In this document: piece by piece, positions 1-6,180 of the stretch
Position numbering within the stretch: position 1 is the stretch's first letter
Layout: each line of letters starts with the position of its first letter
NCBI GenBank assembly: GCA_003525885.1
Contig: DQIG01000241.1
Location: 2,640 to 12,426 of the forward strand
Reading direction: 5' to 3'
Source of the DNA: Stenotrophomonas sp.
Lineage (GTDB): Bacteria > Pseudomonadota > Gammaproteobacteria > Xanthomonadales > Xanthomonadaceae
Length of the DNA stretch: 9,787 bases
Notes under the pieces: model-generated
The model's database searches: none
The model's input: only the letters and a program-made list of their open reading frames with translations
Told to the model about the DNA's origin: nothing
Translations under genes and position numbers: made by a program

Positions 1-666
1 CCCGCCATAGGGCAGCGGCTTGTCCTGGCCAAAGCGCAGCTTGCAGCTGCGCACCCGTCCGCCGCACTGGTCGCGTGCCGGATCGTCGGTGGCGACGTCG
101 TCGCTGTCGGCCACCGCGGGACCGTTGTAGCCGCAGTACGCGCCGCGATATCCACCACGCACCAGCCAGCCACACATGCCGGCGATGATCTGCCTGCCCG
201 GCAACTGCTGACCGTTGAGATCGATCGCGGTGGTCAGCTCGAACTCGACCATCTGCTTGTCTTCGCCGATCTTGCGTTCGATGAACCAGACTTCGTCGGG
301 GAAATGCTCGGCAGGATCTGCGCTGGGATTGCCTTCCTCGAAGTTGGAGGCGTCCAGGTACTTGGCCAGCGTCTGCCGGCGGATGATGCGGGCGCCCACC
401 AGGTCATCGAACAGCAGGCACATGGCGGTGATGCGACCATCGATGTTGCTCACGCGCAGGCGTGGATTCGGCGGTTGGTCGCTGGTGCGTTCGAAGCCGC
501 TGGCCTCGATCGGCCAAGGGCCATACTCCTGGCCCTGCCACCAGATGAGACCACTCTGCAGGTGTGCGTGGAAGAACAGCTTGTCGGCGCCGAAACTACT
601 GGCGTCCAGCTCGTAGACGGTGATGCGGCCACCCGGCTCAAGTTGCTGGGCATCGGCGGTGATCAT
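1..666 (-). CDS. Phage minor tail protein L (lambda gpL-like), 3' end cut by window edge
   Basis: Likely a tail-tip protein of the siphophage baseplate, acting with the M, K, I and J homologues at the distal end of the tail tube. The frame is open for 222 codons from ATG 666 to the left edge. I read it as gpL from three things: the N-terminal region (LFFHAHLQSGLIWWQGQEYGPWP at residues about 30-52 is split here as LFFHAH and IWWQGQEYGPWP), the mid-protein run of acidic and aromatic residues, and a C-terminal part with four cysteines at 165, 178, 201 and 208. In lambda gpL and relatives, four cysteines coordinate an iron-sulfur cluster (established for the family). A fifth cysteine, C83, lies outside this cluster. 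The sequence ends in PLPYGG, and gpL proteins are about 230 residues, so perhaps 10-15 residues are missing. The start overlaps the upstream stop by ATGA, with AGGAG at 675-679, eight bases before the ATG. It resumes the lambda order after the fibre array. Confidence 0.88.
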   Translation of the reverse strand, partial: MITADAQQLEPGGRITVYELDASSFGADKLFFHAHLQSGLIWWQGQEYGPWPIEASGFERTSDQPPNPRLRVSNIDGRITAMCLLFDDLVGARIIRRQTLAKYLDASNFEEGNPSADPAEHFPDEVWFIERKIGEDKQMVEFELTTAIDLNGQQLPGRQIIAGMCGWLVRGGYRGAYCGYNGPAVADSDDVATDDPARDQCGGRVRSCKLRFGQDKPLPYGG

Positions 667-1103
667 GGGGTGTGCTCCTGTTTCGGCCAATCGAATATGG
701 GGGGCTGCGGCAGCGCGGTACGAACCTGCTCCCAGGTCTCCATGTCGGCAGGCCAATCTGTGGCAAGCGGTTCGAGCGCGATGCTGACCGCGTCGCGCCA
801 GGCGATCATGTGGGTGGCGTTGCGCGCGTAGCGGGGGACCGTGCTGTTGATGTAACTGCAGCAGTTCTCGATGCTGTCGTGACCGAGACGAAGTGCATAG
901 GGCGTCATCCAGTCCGATGCCAGGGAGCGCAGTAACTGATGACGCGCCTCTGAAGTCATGCTGCGCAATGACTCAGCGGGAGCCGCGATGTTCCCTGCCG
1001 CCAGCCACTCCTTGTAGAGGGGCCATGACCGGTGCCCTCTCGGTATGAAAGTGGATGACTCCGTGCACCTGACAATGTCTGGATTTCCTGTCAGTTGATA
1101 CAT
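663..1103 (-). CDS. Probable tail fibre assembly chaperone-like protein
   Basis: A 146-residue cytoplasmic-type protein with no signal peptide or membrane segment. The N-terminus (MYQLTGNPDIVRC, then PLYKEWLAAGN at residues 28-38) has the layout of phage tail fibre assembly proteins: a short beta-hairpin start, then a Y..WL..GN segment. The remainder is helical in character, with AWRDAVSIALEPL at residues 101-113 and LPQPPIFDWP near the end. This resembles the C-terminal helical part of such chaperones (family resemblance by eye; no search run). Placement supports it: it lies one base after the stop of the last fibre paralog, with GGAG at 1111-1114 embedded in that gene's final codons, and overlaps gpL by ATGA. 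If the reading is right, one chaperone serves five fibre paralogs. The pair of adjacent cysteines at 81-82 is unexplained. Alternative: an unrelated small tail protein of unknown function. I set the start at ATG 1103; the frame is open further upstream, but only as overlap with the fibre gene. Confidence 0.6.
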   Translation of the reverse strand: MYQLTGNPDIVRCTESSTFIPRGHRSWPLYKEWLAAGNIAAPAESLRSMTSEARHQLLRSLASDWMTPYALRLGHDSIENCCSYINSTVPRYARNATHMIAWRDAVSIALEPLATDWPADMETWEQVRTALPQPPIFDWPKQEHTP

Positions 1104-1104
1104 T

Positions 1105-2217
1105 TCAGATCTCCGCGTCCGATGTCCAGTGCCACCACATTCCCCAGGCGCCACTGTTGTTGTTGCCATAGAGTGAGAACCCGGATTGAGAGGCGTCTTC
1201 GACCACACCGTTGATATCGGCGTTGTTGTTCTGGCAGATTTTTCCTGGCATGCCGGACTCGGATGAGTAGAGCGTGACCGCCGCCGAGGTGCGCTTGGGA
1301 ACACGGTACTGTTGGTAGAAGAAGTTCAGGGCGTTCGTTGCGGTAGACTGCGCTACGCAACTTCGTCCTTGCCGGGTAACCGTTCCTGGAGTGACGGCGA
1401 CGGGATAGCTCTTCTCGAAGTAGCGTTGGCAGAGCATCAGTTCGATCGTGTCCGGTCGCACTTCATACTCTGTTGGTACTGACCCACGCTCCAGCTGCAT
1501 GCAGGTCAGGGAGAATGAGCCTGATTGCCCGACAAGTTGGGCGCTGTAGGCCGCCGGCGTGCTGAAGTCCACGATGACATGGAGCTTGCTTTCGGGTCCC
1601 ACTACTTTCCCTTGGATGCTTGGCAGATCAGCCGTGAACTGGCGTAGCGACGAGGCAGTTCCAATCTCCTGGACACCGGCATAGATCGTCACATCCGGAG
1701 ACCCGCCCTTTCCAAAGGATTGGATGAAGCGCACACCGATCTTTCTTCCGGGTGACGCCGCCCACGCCTGCATGCTGAGCGTGACCGTTGATCCCGAGAG
1801 CGTCTGCACACCCTCTACCGGCTGCGTGCAGAAGGCTTCGGTGGCTGCGGTCGCGCCGGAGACATCGCAGTTCATGTAGTGGGCAGCTCCGAATGCCGGC
1901 GTTGCAAATGCCTGCTGGCTTGCTTTGATCTGGCCCGCCCCGATGCACACGATCTGATACCTGTCTGGAACGTAGATTGCGAGCGGAGCCGTCACGATTC
2001 TGCTGGCACCGCGCTGCCAGAAGCGGAAGTCGCCATTGATCAACACGTTACGTCCGCCCATCCTGCCGGCGAGCCCCGCTAGTGTGGATACAGCCTGGCC
2101 TAGCCCGTCGTAGACCTCTGCAAAGTTCGCATTGATCTTGGTGAACGCCGGACGCTGCGTTTCACCCCGCTTGCCGTTCGCTTGAACGGTATCGAGGTCG
2201 ATGATTTTCATTGCCAT
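1105..2217 (-). CDS. Tail fibre/receptor-binding-type protein, paralog E (fifth and last of the array)
   Basis: A 370-residue presumed tail fibre or tail-tip adhesin. Layout: conserved N-terminal segment at residues 4-36 (KIIDLDTVQ, RGETQRPAFTKIN.NFAEVY); GRNVLINGDFRFWQRG at 55-70; variable region 75-135; GRKIGVRFIQSFGKGGSP at 157-174; LPSIQGK at 198-204; MQLERGSVPTEYEVRP at 240-255; LCQRYFEKSY at 262-271; and a variable C-terminal domain ending in GAWGMWWHWTSDAEI. The final aromatic strand groups it with paralogs B and C. I chose ATG 2217 because it aligns with the starts of the paralogs and has GGGGAG five bases upstream. A GTG at 2241 in the same frame and a second ATG at 2211 are less likely. 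Hand count of 1141-1380 gives about 57% GC, against about 65% for the matching part of paralog D, suggesting separate histories of the two C-terminal ends. KIN.NF starts are common in phage fibres; adhesin function is inferred. Confidence 0.85.
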   Translation of the reverse strand: MAMKIIDLDTVQANGKRGETQRPAFTKINANFAEVYDGLGQAVSTLAGLAGRMGGRNVLINGDFRFWQRGASRIVTAPLAIYVPDRYQIVCIGAGQIKASQQAFATPAFGAAHYMNCDVSGATAATEAFCTQPVEGVQTLSGSTVTLSMQAWAASPGRKIGVRFIQSFGKGGSPDVTIYAGVQEIGTASSLRQFTADLPSIQGKVVGPESKLHVIVDFSTPAAYSAQLVGQSGSFSLTCMQLERGSVPTEYEVRPDTIELMLCQRYFEKSYPVAVTPGTVTRQGRSCVAQSTATNALNFFYQQYRVPKRTSAAVTLYSSESGMPGKICQNNNADINGVVEDASQSGFSLYGNNNSGAWGMWWHWTSDAEI

Positions 2218-2222
2218 TCTTG

Positions 2223-2228
2223 CTCCCC
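2223..2228 (-). promoter_or_regulatory. Ribosome binding site deciding the start of paralog E
   Basis: GGGGAG on the minus strand lies five bases before ATG 2217. It favours this start over the in-frame GTG at 2241, which sits upstream of the site, and over ATG 2211, which would have an 11-base spacer. The 2217 start also gives MAMKIIDLD, matching the length of MSRKIIDLD, MTRKIIDLD and MARKIIDLD in the paralogs. Confidence 0.6.
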
Positions 2229-2294
2229 TGGCTCCAGCCACCTTCGCTGATTCAGCGCGATGTGCCCTTTGCCGATGTAGAAGTTGTTCGCGAA

Positions 2295-2507
2295 TCAGGT
2301 TCCGACGTCGGAGAAGCTGCTGATGTCCTCGGATTCAGGGGCGACGCAGGACGATGCGCTCGACGGATTCCCCTGGACGGCATCGAATCCGATGCTGAAG
2401 AAGAGGCGCTTGGCTTCATGCAGCACGATGACGTGGTGCCCCGATCGCAGCGAGGTATTGCTGGTGAAGCAGACGCGGTTTGACGCCTGCGGAGGTGCGG
2501 TTGTCAT
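2295..2507 (-). CDS. Small unrecognised protein between paralogs D and E, possibly truncated by an in-frame TGA
   Basis: A 70-residue ORF starting three bases after the stop of paralog D, with GGAG (2517-2520) nine bases upstream, so translational coupling is plausible. I do not recognise the family. Visible features: LRSGHHVIVLHEAKRLFFSIGFD at roughly residues 20-42 alternates in a beta-strand manner (given here only as the two ends LRSGHHVIVLHEA and RLFFSIGFD), followed by a Ser- and acid-rich tail; cysteines occur at about residues 12 and 53; there is no signal peptide. Codons have GC-rich third positions, as in the neighbouring genes. After the TGA at 2297-2295 the same frame stays open for 28 more GC3-rich codons, including NNFYIGKGHIALNQRRW, and stops at 2210-2208 inside the ATGA around the start of paralog E. 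The 70-residue product may therefore be a truncated form of a 99-codon gene. No equivalent intact small gene lies between the other paralogs. Confidence 0.5.
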   Translation of the reverse strand: MTTAPPQASNRVCFTSNTSLRSGHHVIVLHEAKRLFFSIGFDAVQGNPSSASSCVAPESEDISSFSDVGT

Positions 2508-2510
2508 GGC

Positions 2511-3647
2511 TCAGAGCTCCGCATCGGCCTGGACCAGCACCTGCGAGGTGGTCGACCACACCACCACCGCGCCCGAGAGCTGCATGTTGTTCTGCATCGA
2601 GGCGATGACCGCCGCGTCAACGGTGGACTGCCAGCCGGGTGCTCCGCCGTCGAAGTTGATCAGGTTGCCGGCATTGCCGAAGCCCACCAGGTTCAGCGCG
2701 GTGGAAGGTGATGAAATCCTGGGCGCTGCGCGCTTGCGCACCTTGAACGGAATGCACGCACGCGTGTCGCCGTTGGCGGTGTAGGTGATGCCGATGATCC
2801 GGTTCACATCCACCGTCTCGTAGTAGCGCTGGCACAGCAGCAGCTCCAGTGCCTCGGGCCTGCGATCGAAGTCAGTGGCGGTGTCGCCCTCCTCGATCTG
2901 CACTTCGGCCAGCTGCACGCTGCCACTCTTCTGCCCGGCGGCGAACGCGCGCCCGCCAAAATCGGCACCTGCATCCAGCCAGAAGCTCAGCTGCAGGTAG
3001 CTGTCCGGGCCCAGCGTCTTGCCGGAAAGGCCGGGAACATCCACGGTGACCTGGTGCCATCGCCACAGGGTATCGAGTACGACCGACGCGCCGATGCTGT
3101 CGCGCGCGGTAGACCCGCCGGTGCCATGGGACTGCTGCAGCTCCACGCCGATGCGGAAGTCATCCACCGAGGCGCGTGCCTTGAAGCTGATGGTGACAGT
3201 GCGCCCGGCCAGTGTCCGGACGTCCTCGATACGCTGTTGGACCAGTGCCATGTTGCCGGCACCGGCCACGCTCTGCACATCCAGCCGGAGCAGGTGGCGT
3301 GACCCGGCCAGCAGGCGCCCTGCCTGGCCGCCGCCGGCAGGTATGTCTTCGCGTGTGGCAGCCACTTTCGTACCGATGGCATTGGCCTGCCAGCGATCGG
3401 CGGTGAAGCGTTGGCCACTGCCGGATGGCAACGAGGTGCCACGCTCCCAGACCTGGAACCCACCATTGATCAGCGCATTCCTTCCGGTCATGCGGCCTTC
3501 CAGATGCATGAGCGCCGACTGTGCGTCATCCAATCCGGTATAGATCTCGGCGAAGTTGTCGTTGATCTTGGTGAATGCCGGCCGCTGGGTCTCACCCCGT
3601 TTACCGTTCGCCTGAATCGTATCCAGGTCGATGATCTTTCTGCTCAT
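2511..3647 (-). CDS. Tail fibre/receptor-binding-type protein, paralog D
   Basis: 378 residues. N-terminal segment MSRKIIDLDTIQ and RGETQRPAFTKIN.NFAEIY at residues 1-36; GRNALINGGFQVWERG at 55-70; FTADRW at 81-86; variable region to about 135; a strand FRIGVELQQSHGTGGS at 164-179 that departs from the FGTGGSP consensus of A, B and C; VPGLSGKTLGPDSYLQLSFWLD at 204-225 (read as VPGLSGKTLG and YLQLSFWLD); VQIEEGDTATDFDRRP at 249-264; LLLCQRYYE at 269-277. The C-terminal domain (about 280-378) lacks the WGGWWHW-type strand of B, C and E and ends in VQADAEL, so this paralog carries a different distal module. Start ATG 3647 has AAGGA at 3655-3659, seven bases upstream. The spacer to paralog C is 76 bases. 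The N-terminus presumably fixes the fibre to the tail and the C-terminal part presumably binds a cell-surface ligand; both roles are inferred. Confidence 0.85.
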   Translation of the reverse strand: MSRKIIDLDTIQANGKRGETQRPAFTKINDNFAEIYTGLDDAQSALMHLEGRMTGRNALINGGFQVWERGTSLPSGSGQRFTADRWQANAIGTKVAATREDIPAGGGQAGRLLAGSRHLLRLDVQSVAGAGNMALVQQRIEDVRTLAGRTVTISFKARASVDDFRIGVELQQSHGTGGSTARDSIGASVVLDTLWRWHQVTVDVPGLSGKTLGPDSYLQLSFWLDAGADFGGRAFAAGQKSGSVQLAEVQIEEGDTATDFDRRPEALELLLCQRYYETVDVNRIIGITYTANGDTRACIPFKVRKRAAPRISSPSTALNLVGFGNAGNLINFDGGAPGWQSTVDAAVIASMQNNMQLSGAVVVWSTTSQVLVQADAEL

Positions 3648-3723
3648 TGAACTTTCCTTTCCGAATCAGCAAAGCCTGGCCACAGGTGGTTGCGGCGCCG
3701 GTAGAAGGCTCCACACGAGATAC
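3648..3723 (-). other. C-D intergenic spacer with a possible remnant of a small gene
   Basis: These 76 bases contain the ribosome binding site of paralog D and a frame of 25 codons (3721-3647) that ends in a TGA overlapping D's start as ATGA. Its translation begins ISCGAFYRRRNHLWPG. This loosely resembles, in position and in an FY...H...W...PG order, the distal end of the small frame before paralog E. No start codon or good internal ribosome site is present, so I do not call it a gene. Confidence 0.25.
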
Positions 3724-4878
3724 TCAGTAGATCTCTGCATCCGCGGTCCAGTGGAACCAGCCACCCCAGCGGCCCGGGGCATTACCCCAGGCCACTTCGA
3801 AGACGTTCGTCGCAATTGTGGGGATCGATGCGGGCGTTCGGCTGCTGTCGTCCTGATTGACGTATCCGGGTTCGACCACATTGTTGTTGGGCCTGACGAC
3901 AATCGCTGGTGTCACCCGTTTTCGCGTCTTGAAGGGAACCGACAAGTAGCTGGTTGCACCGGTAGCGGCCGAGTTACCCCAGCTGTAGCGTCCGCTGTTG
4001 GTCGGCGTTCCTGGAACGACATCATCGTCGTAGGACTTTTCGTAGTAGCGCTGGCAGAGCTGCAGCTCGTGGGCCAGTGGGCGCAGATCGAATGCCGTTG
4101 CCCGGTTGCCGCGCTCCAATTGCATCATCGCAATGCCAAACTCTCCGTTCTGGCCGGAGATGACACCGCCATAGGCATCCGCGCACAGATCCACTACCAG
4201 CCACAGGAAATCGCTGTCAGCATTGCTGCCCAGCGTCTTCCCTTTCACCGATGGCAGTCGCGCACTGAGCTGGAAATAGGTCCAGGACGTGGCGGTGACC
4301 GCTACGGTTCCCAGCTCCACACTGACCGCGGCGGACGGCGAGCCACCGGTGCCAAAGTGCTGGATGAGACGAACACCGATGCGTTTTCCTGGCGGACCAT
4401 AGGCGAAGCCGGAAACCGTCACCTCGCCGTCGGACAGCGTTGCCGCGCTCTCGACCTTCTGTGCGACGTAGGCGCTGCTACCTGCGCTGGTCTTGGAGAC
4501 AACGCTATTGAGGAAACGGCGCGATTCCGGTGCCGCACCCCCAGCAGGCAGATTGGCCCCGCGATTTGCGGTATGCGTGCAGCCCAACGCTGCCACGGTC
4601 CAGCGATCGGCTACATAGATCTCGCCGCCCTGGGTGGTGCCGGTGGTGGCCCGCTGCCAGAAATCGAAGTTGCCGTTTATCAGGCGGTTCCTGCCTGGAA
4701 TTGCGGTCTGAACAGCGCGCTCCAATGAATCCACGCGCTGCCCGACCTCGGTCACGTCATCCAGCGCGCCATAGACTTCGGCGAAGTTTTCGTTGATCTT
4801 GGTAAACGCCGGGCGCTGGGTTTCGCCCCGCATCCCGTTCGGTTGAACGGAATCGAGGTCGATGATTTTTCTCGTCAT
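3724..4878 (-). CDS. Tail fibre/receptor-binding-type protein, paralog C
   Basis: 384 residues. It starts MTRKIIDLDSVQPNGMRGETQRP, read as MTRKIIDLDSVQ and NGMRGETQRPAFTKIN; M16 replaces the lysine found in all four other copies. Then NFAEVYGALDDV at 31-42 and a short possibly coiled linker (VGQRVDSLERAV at 45-56). GRNRLINGNFDFWQRA is at 62-77, YVADRW at 88-93, GKRIGVRLIQHFGTGGSP at 164-181, LPSVKGKTLGS at 208-218, MMQLERGNRATAFDLRP at 251-267 and LCQRYYEKSY at 274-283. The C-terminal domain carries RKRVTPAIVV at 319-328 and ends in GRWGGWFHWTADAEIY, one residue longer than the other ADAE[L/I] endings. It is the closest match to B through the C-terminal domain. Start ATG 4878 has AGGA at 4887-4890, eight bases upstream. 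The gap to B's stop is 33 bases. Adhesin role inferred from architecture. Confidence 0.86.
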   Translation of the reverse strand: MTRKIIDLDSVQPNGMRGETQRPAFTKINENFAEVYGALDDVTEVGQRVDSLERAVQTAIPGRNRLINGNFDFWQRATTGTTQGGEIYVADRWTVAALGCTHTANRGANLPAGGAAPESRRFLNSVVSKTSAGSSAYVAQKVESAATLSDGEVTVSGFAYGPPGKRIGVRLIQHFGTGGSPSAAVSVELGTVAVTATSWTYFQLSARLPSVKGKTLGSNADSDFLWLVVDLCADAYGGVISGQNGEFGIAMMQLERGNRATAFDLRPLAHELQLCQRYYEKSYDDDVVPGTPTNSGRYSWGNSAATGATSYLSVPFKTRKRVTPAIVVRPNNNVVEPGYVNQDDSSRTPASIPTIATNVFEVAWGNAPGRWGGWFHWTADAEIY

Positions 4879-4911
4879 TGCTGTCGTCCTGTAAGTGCCG
4901 GGTGCGCCCCA

Positions 4912-6063
4912 TCACAGCTCAGCGTCGGCCCACCAATGCCACCACCCACCCCAGCGACCTGGATTGTTGGTCCAGCTCACCTCGTAGCGGGAGGGCGATG
5001 CATAGTTGACAAGACATTGCACCCGGGACACGTCGTCCTCGGCGATGTGTCCGTTCTGCTGGGTGGTATCGGCGGAGATGATCATCACGTAGGGATGGGC
5101 ACGCTTTTCCGTCTGGAATCGCACGCTCTGGTAATGCGCCATTCCCGGCGAGTTGACTGAGAACGCCTCTCGCCCTTCGTTGTGCACCGTGTTGGGCACG
5201 ATGTCGAGGTTGTAGCTCTTCTCGTAGTACCGTTGGCACAGCGTCAGTTCAACACCTGGCGGACGCCAATCAAAGCGCGTCGCTGCGCGACCCGATTCGA
5301 CCTGGAACTGGGTGAATCCGAACGAACCGTTCTGCGCCACCAGCTCGCCCTTCTGGCCGGTACCGCACAGGTCGAACACCACGTAGAGGTGGTCGTTGCC
5401 ATTGGTTCCCAGCAACTTTCCCTGGATGCTCGGCAAAGTGACGGTGACGCTCTGGTGCGTGGCCGAGGTGCCCAGTGTGAGCACACCTGCTTCGATCACC
5501 ACCTCCCGCGCAGGCGATCCGCCTGTGCCGAAATTCTGGATGACGCGCACGCCGACCTTACGGTTCGGTGCATCGCTGTTTGCCCACACAGAGATGGTGA
5601 TGTCGCCGCTCGCGCTGCGCACCCCCTCGATCTTCTGCCCCATCCAGGCGCCACTGCTGGCAGCGGCACCGGACACGGTACAGACCAGGATCGACCGGGT
5701 ATCTTCTGGAAAGCCGGCCTGCCCGTCGTACGCGACACGCTGTACGTCGTGGTTGCAGACCAGCGCCGAGTTCGTGAAGCGATCGGCAAAGAACGTCTCC
5801 GCCCCCAGGGTGCCAGACCCGCTACCCACACGGCCGGAAGTTCGACGCTGCCAGAACTGCAGGCCACCATTGATGAGGAGATTCCTGCCGGGGACGCGCT
5901 CGGCAATCGCATTTTCGACCGTCTCCGGAATCTTCGCTACATCCGCCAGAGCGTCGTAGATCTCAACGAAATTCTCGTTGATCTTGGTGAACGCCGGGCG
6001 TTGTGTTTCACCCCGCTTTCCGTTCGGCTGAACGGAATCGAGGTCGATGATCTTTCTTGCCAT
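4912..6063 (-). CDS. Tail fibre/receptor-binding-type protein, paralog B
   Basis: 383 residues. N-terminal segment MARKIIDLDSVQPNGKRG, AFTKINENFVEIY at residues 1-36; linker about 37-58; GRNLLINGGLQFWQRR at 59-74; FFADRF at 91-96; variable region 97-140; NRKVGVRVIQNFGTGGSP at 167-184; LPSIQGKLLGT at 210-220; LYVVFDLCG at 226-234; FQVESGRAATRFDWRPPG at 253-270; LCQRYYEKSY at 275-284. The C-terminal domain ends in NNPGRWGGWWHWWADAEL, with four tryptophans in the last 13 residues, closely matching C and resembling E. ATG 6063 is preceded by AAGGAG at 6070-6075 with a six-base spacer. The frame is open upstream to GTG 6144, which would add 27 residues, but none of the paralogs has such an extension. 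The CBM-like beta-sandwich reading of the middle region is inference from the alternating pattern and the GRN.LING...W and LCQRYY motifs seen in many phage fibre proteins. Confidence 0.86.
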   Translation of the reverse strand: MARKIIDLDSVQPNGKRGETQRPAFTKINENFVEIYDALADVAKIPETVENAIAERVPGRNLLINGGLQFWQRRTSGRVGSGSGTLGAETFFADRFTNSALVCNHDVQRVAYDGQAGFPEDTRSILVCTVSGAAASSGAWMGQKIEGVRSASGDITISVWANSDAPNRKVGVRVIQNFGTGGSPAREVVIEAGVLTLGTSATHQSVTVTLPSIQGKLLGTNGNDHLYVVFDLCGTGQKGELVAQNGSFGFTQFQVESGRAATRFDWRPPGVELTLCQRYYEKSYNLDIVPNTVHNEGREAFSVNSPGMAHYQSVRFQTEKRAHPYVMIISADTTQQNGHIAEDDVSRVQCLVNYASPSRYEVSWTNNPGRWGGWWHWWADAEL

Positions 6064-6180
6064 TGTTGGCTCCTTGAACGAGGTGAATCGGTGGCGTCCG
6101 ATCAGTTCTTGAATATCTTCATTCCGTCGACGGTCGGACCTCACGGCTTTCCGCCCGATCCCGCAGACGCATGAATGCGC
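6064..6180 (-). other. A-B intergenic spacer, the longest in the array
   Basis: 117 bases between paralogs A and B. Apart from the AAGGAG site for B it holds a 17-codon frame (ATG 6170-6168, MRLRDRAESREVRPSTE) and a perfect 10-bp palindrome CCGTCGACGG at 6124-6133. The frame from GTG 6144 runs through to B without a stop. I see no convincing promoter or a hairpin followed by a T-run. Confidence 0.3.
6070..6075 (-). promoter_or_regulatory. Ribosome binding site deciding the start of paralog B
   Basis: A complete AAGGAG on the minus strand, six bases before ATG 6063. It lies inside the alternative longer frame that begins at GTG 6144 and decides in favour of the shorter protein. It is the strongest such site in the fibre array. 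Confidence 0.65.

Noticed and set aside
3631..4728. 365-codon ORF on the plus strand opposite paralog C
   Set aside because: It is antisense to a full-length paralog with clear family motifs, has no recognisable domain, and is a usual by-product of high-GC third positions.
4876..4914. Small coding remnant in the B-C spacer
   Set aside because: The 33-base gap has a frame ending at C's ATGA, but it is too short and shows no similarity to the small gene before E.
6061..6144. Longer version of paralog B from GTG 6144
   Set aside because: The AAGGAG site and alignment with the other four starts support ATG 6063; the extra 27 residues have no counterpart.
5182..6174. 330-codon ORF on the plus strand opposite paralog B
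   Set aside because: Same reason: mirror of a well-supported gene, with no family features and start and stop unrelated to operon structure.
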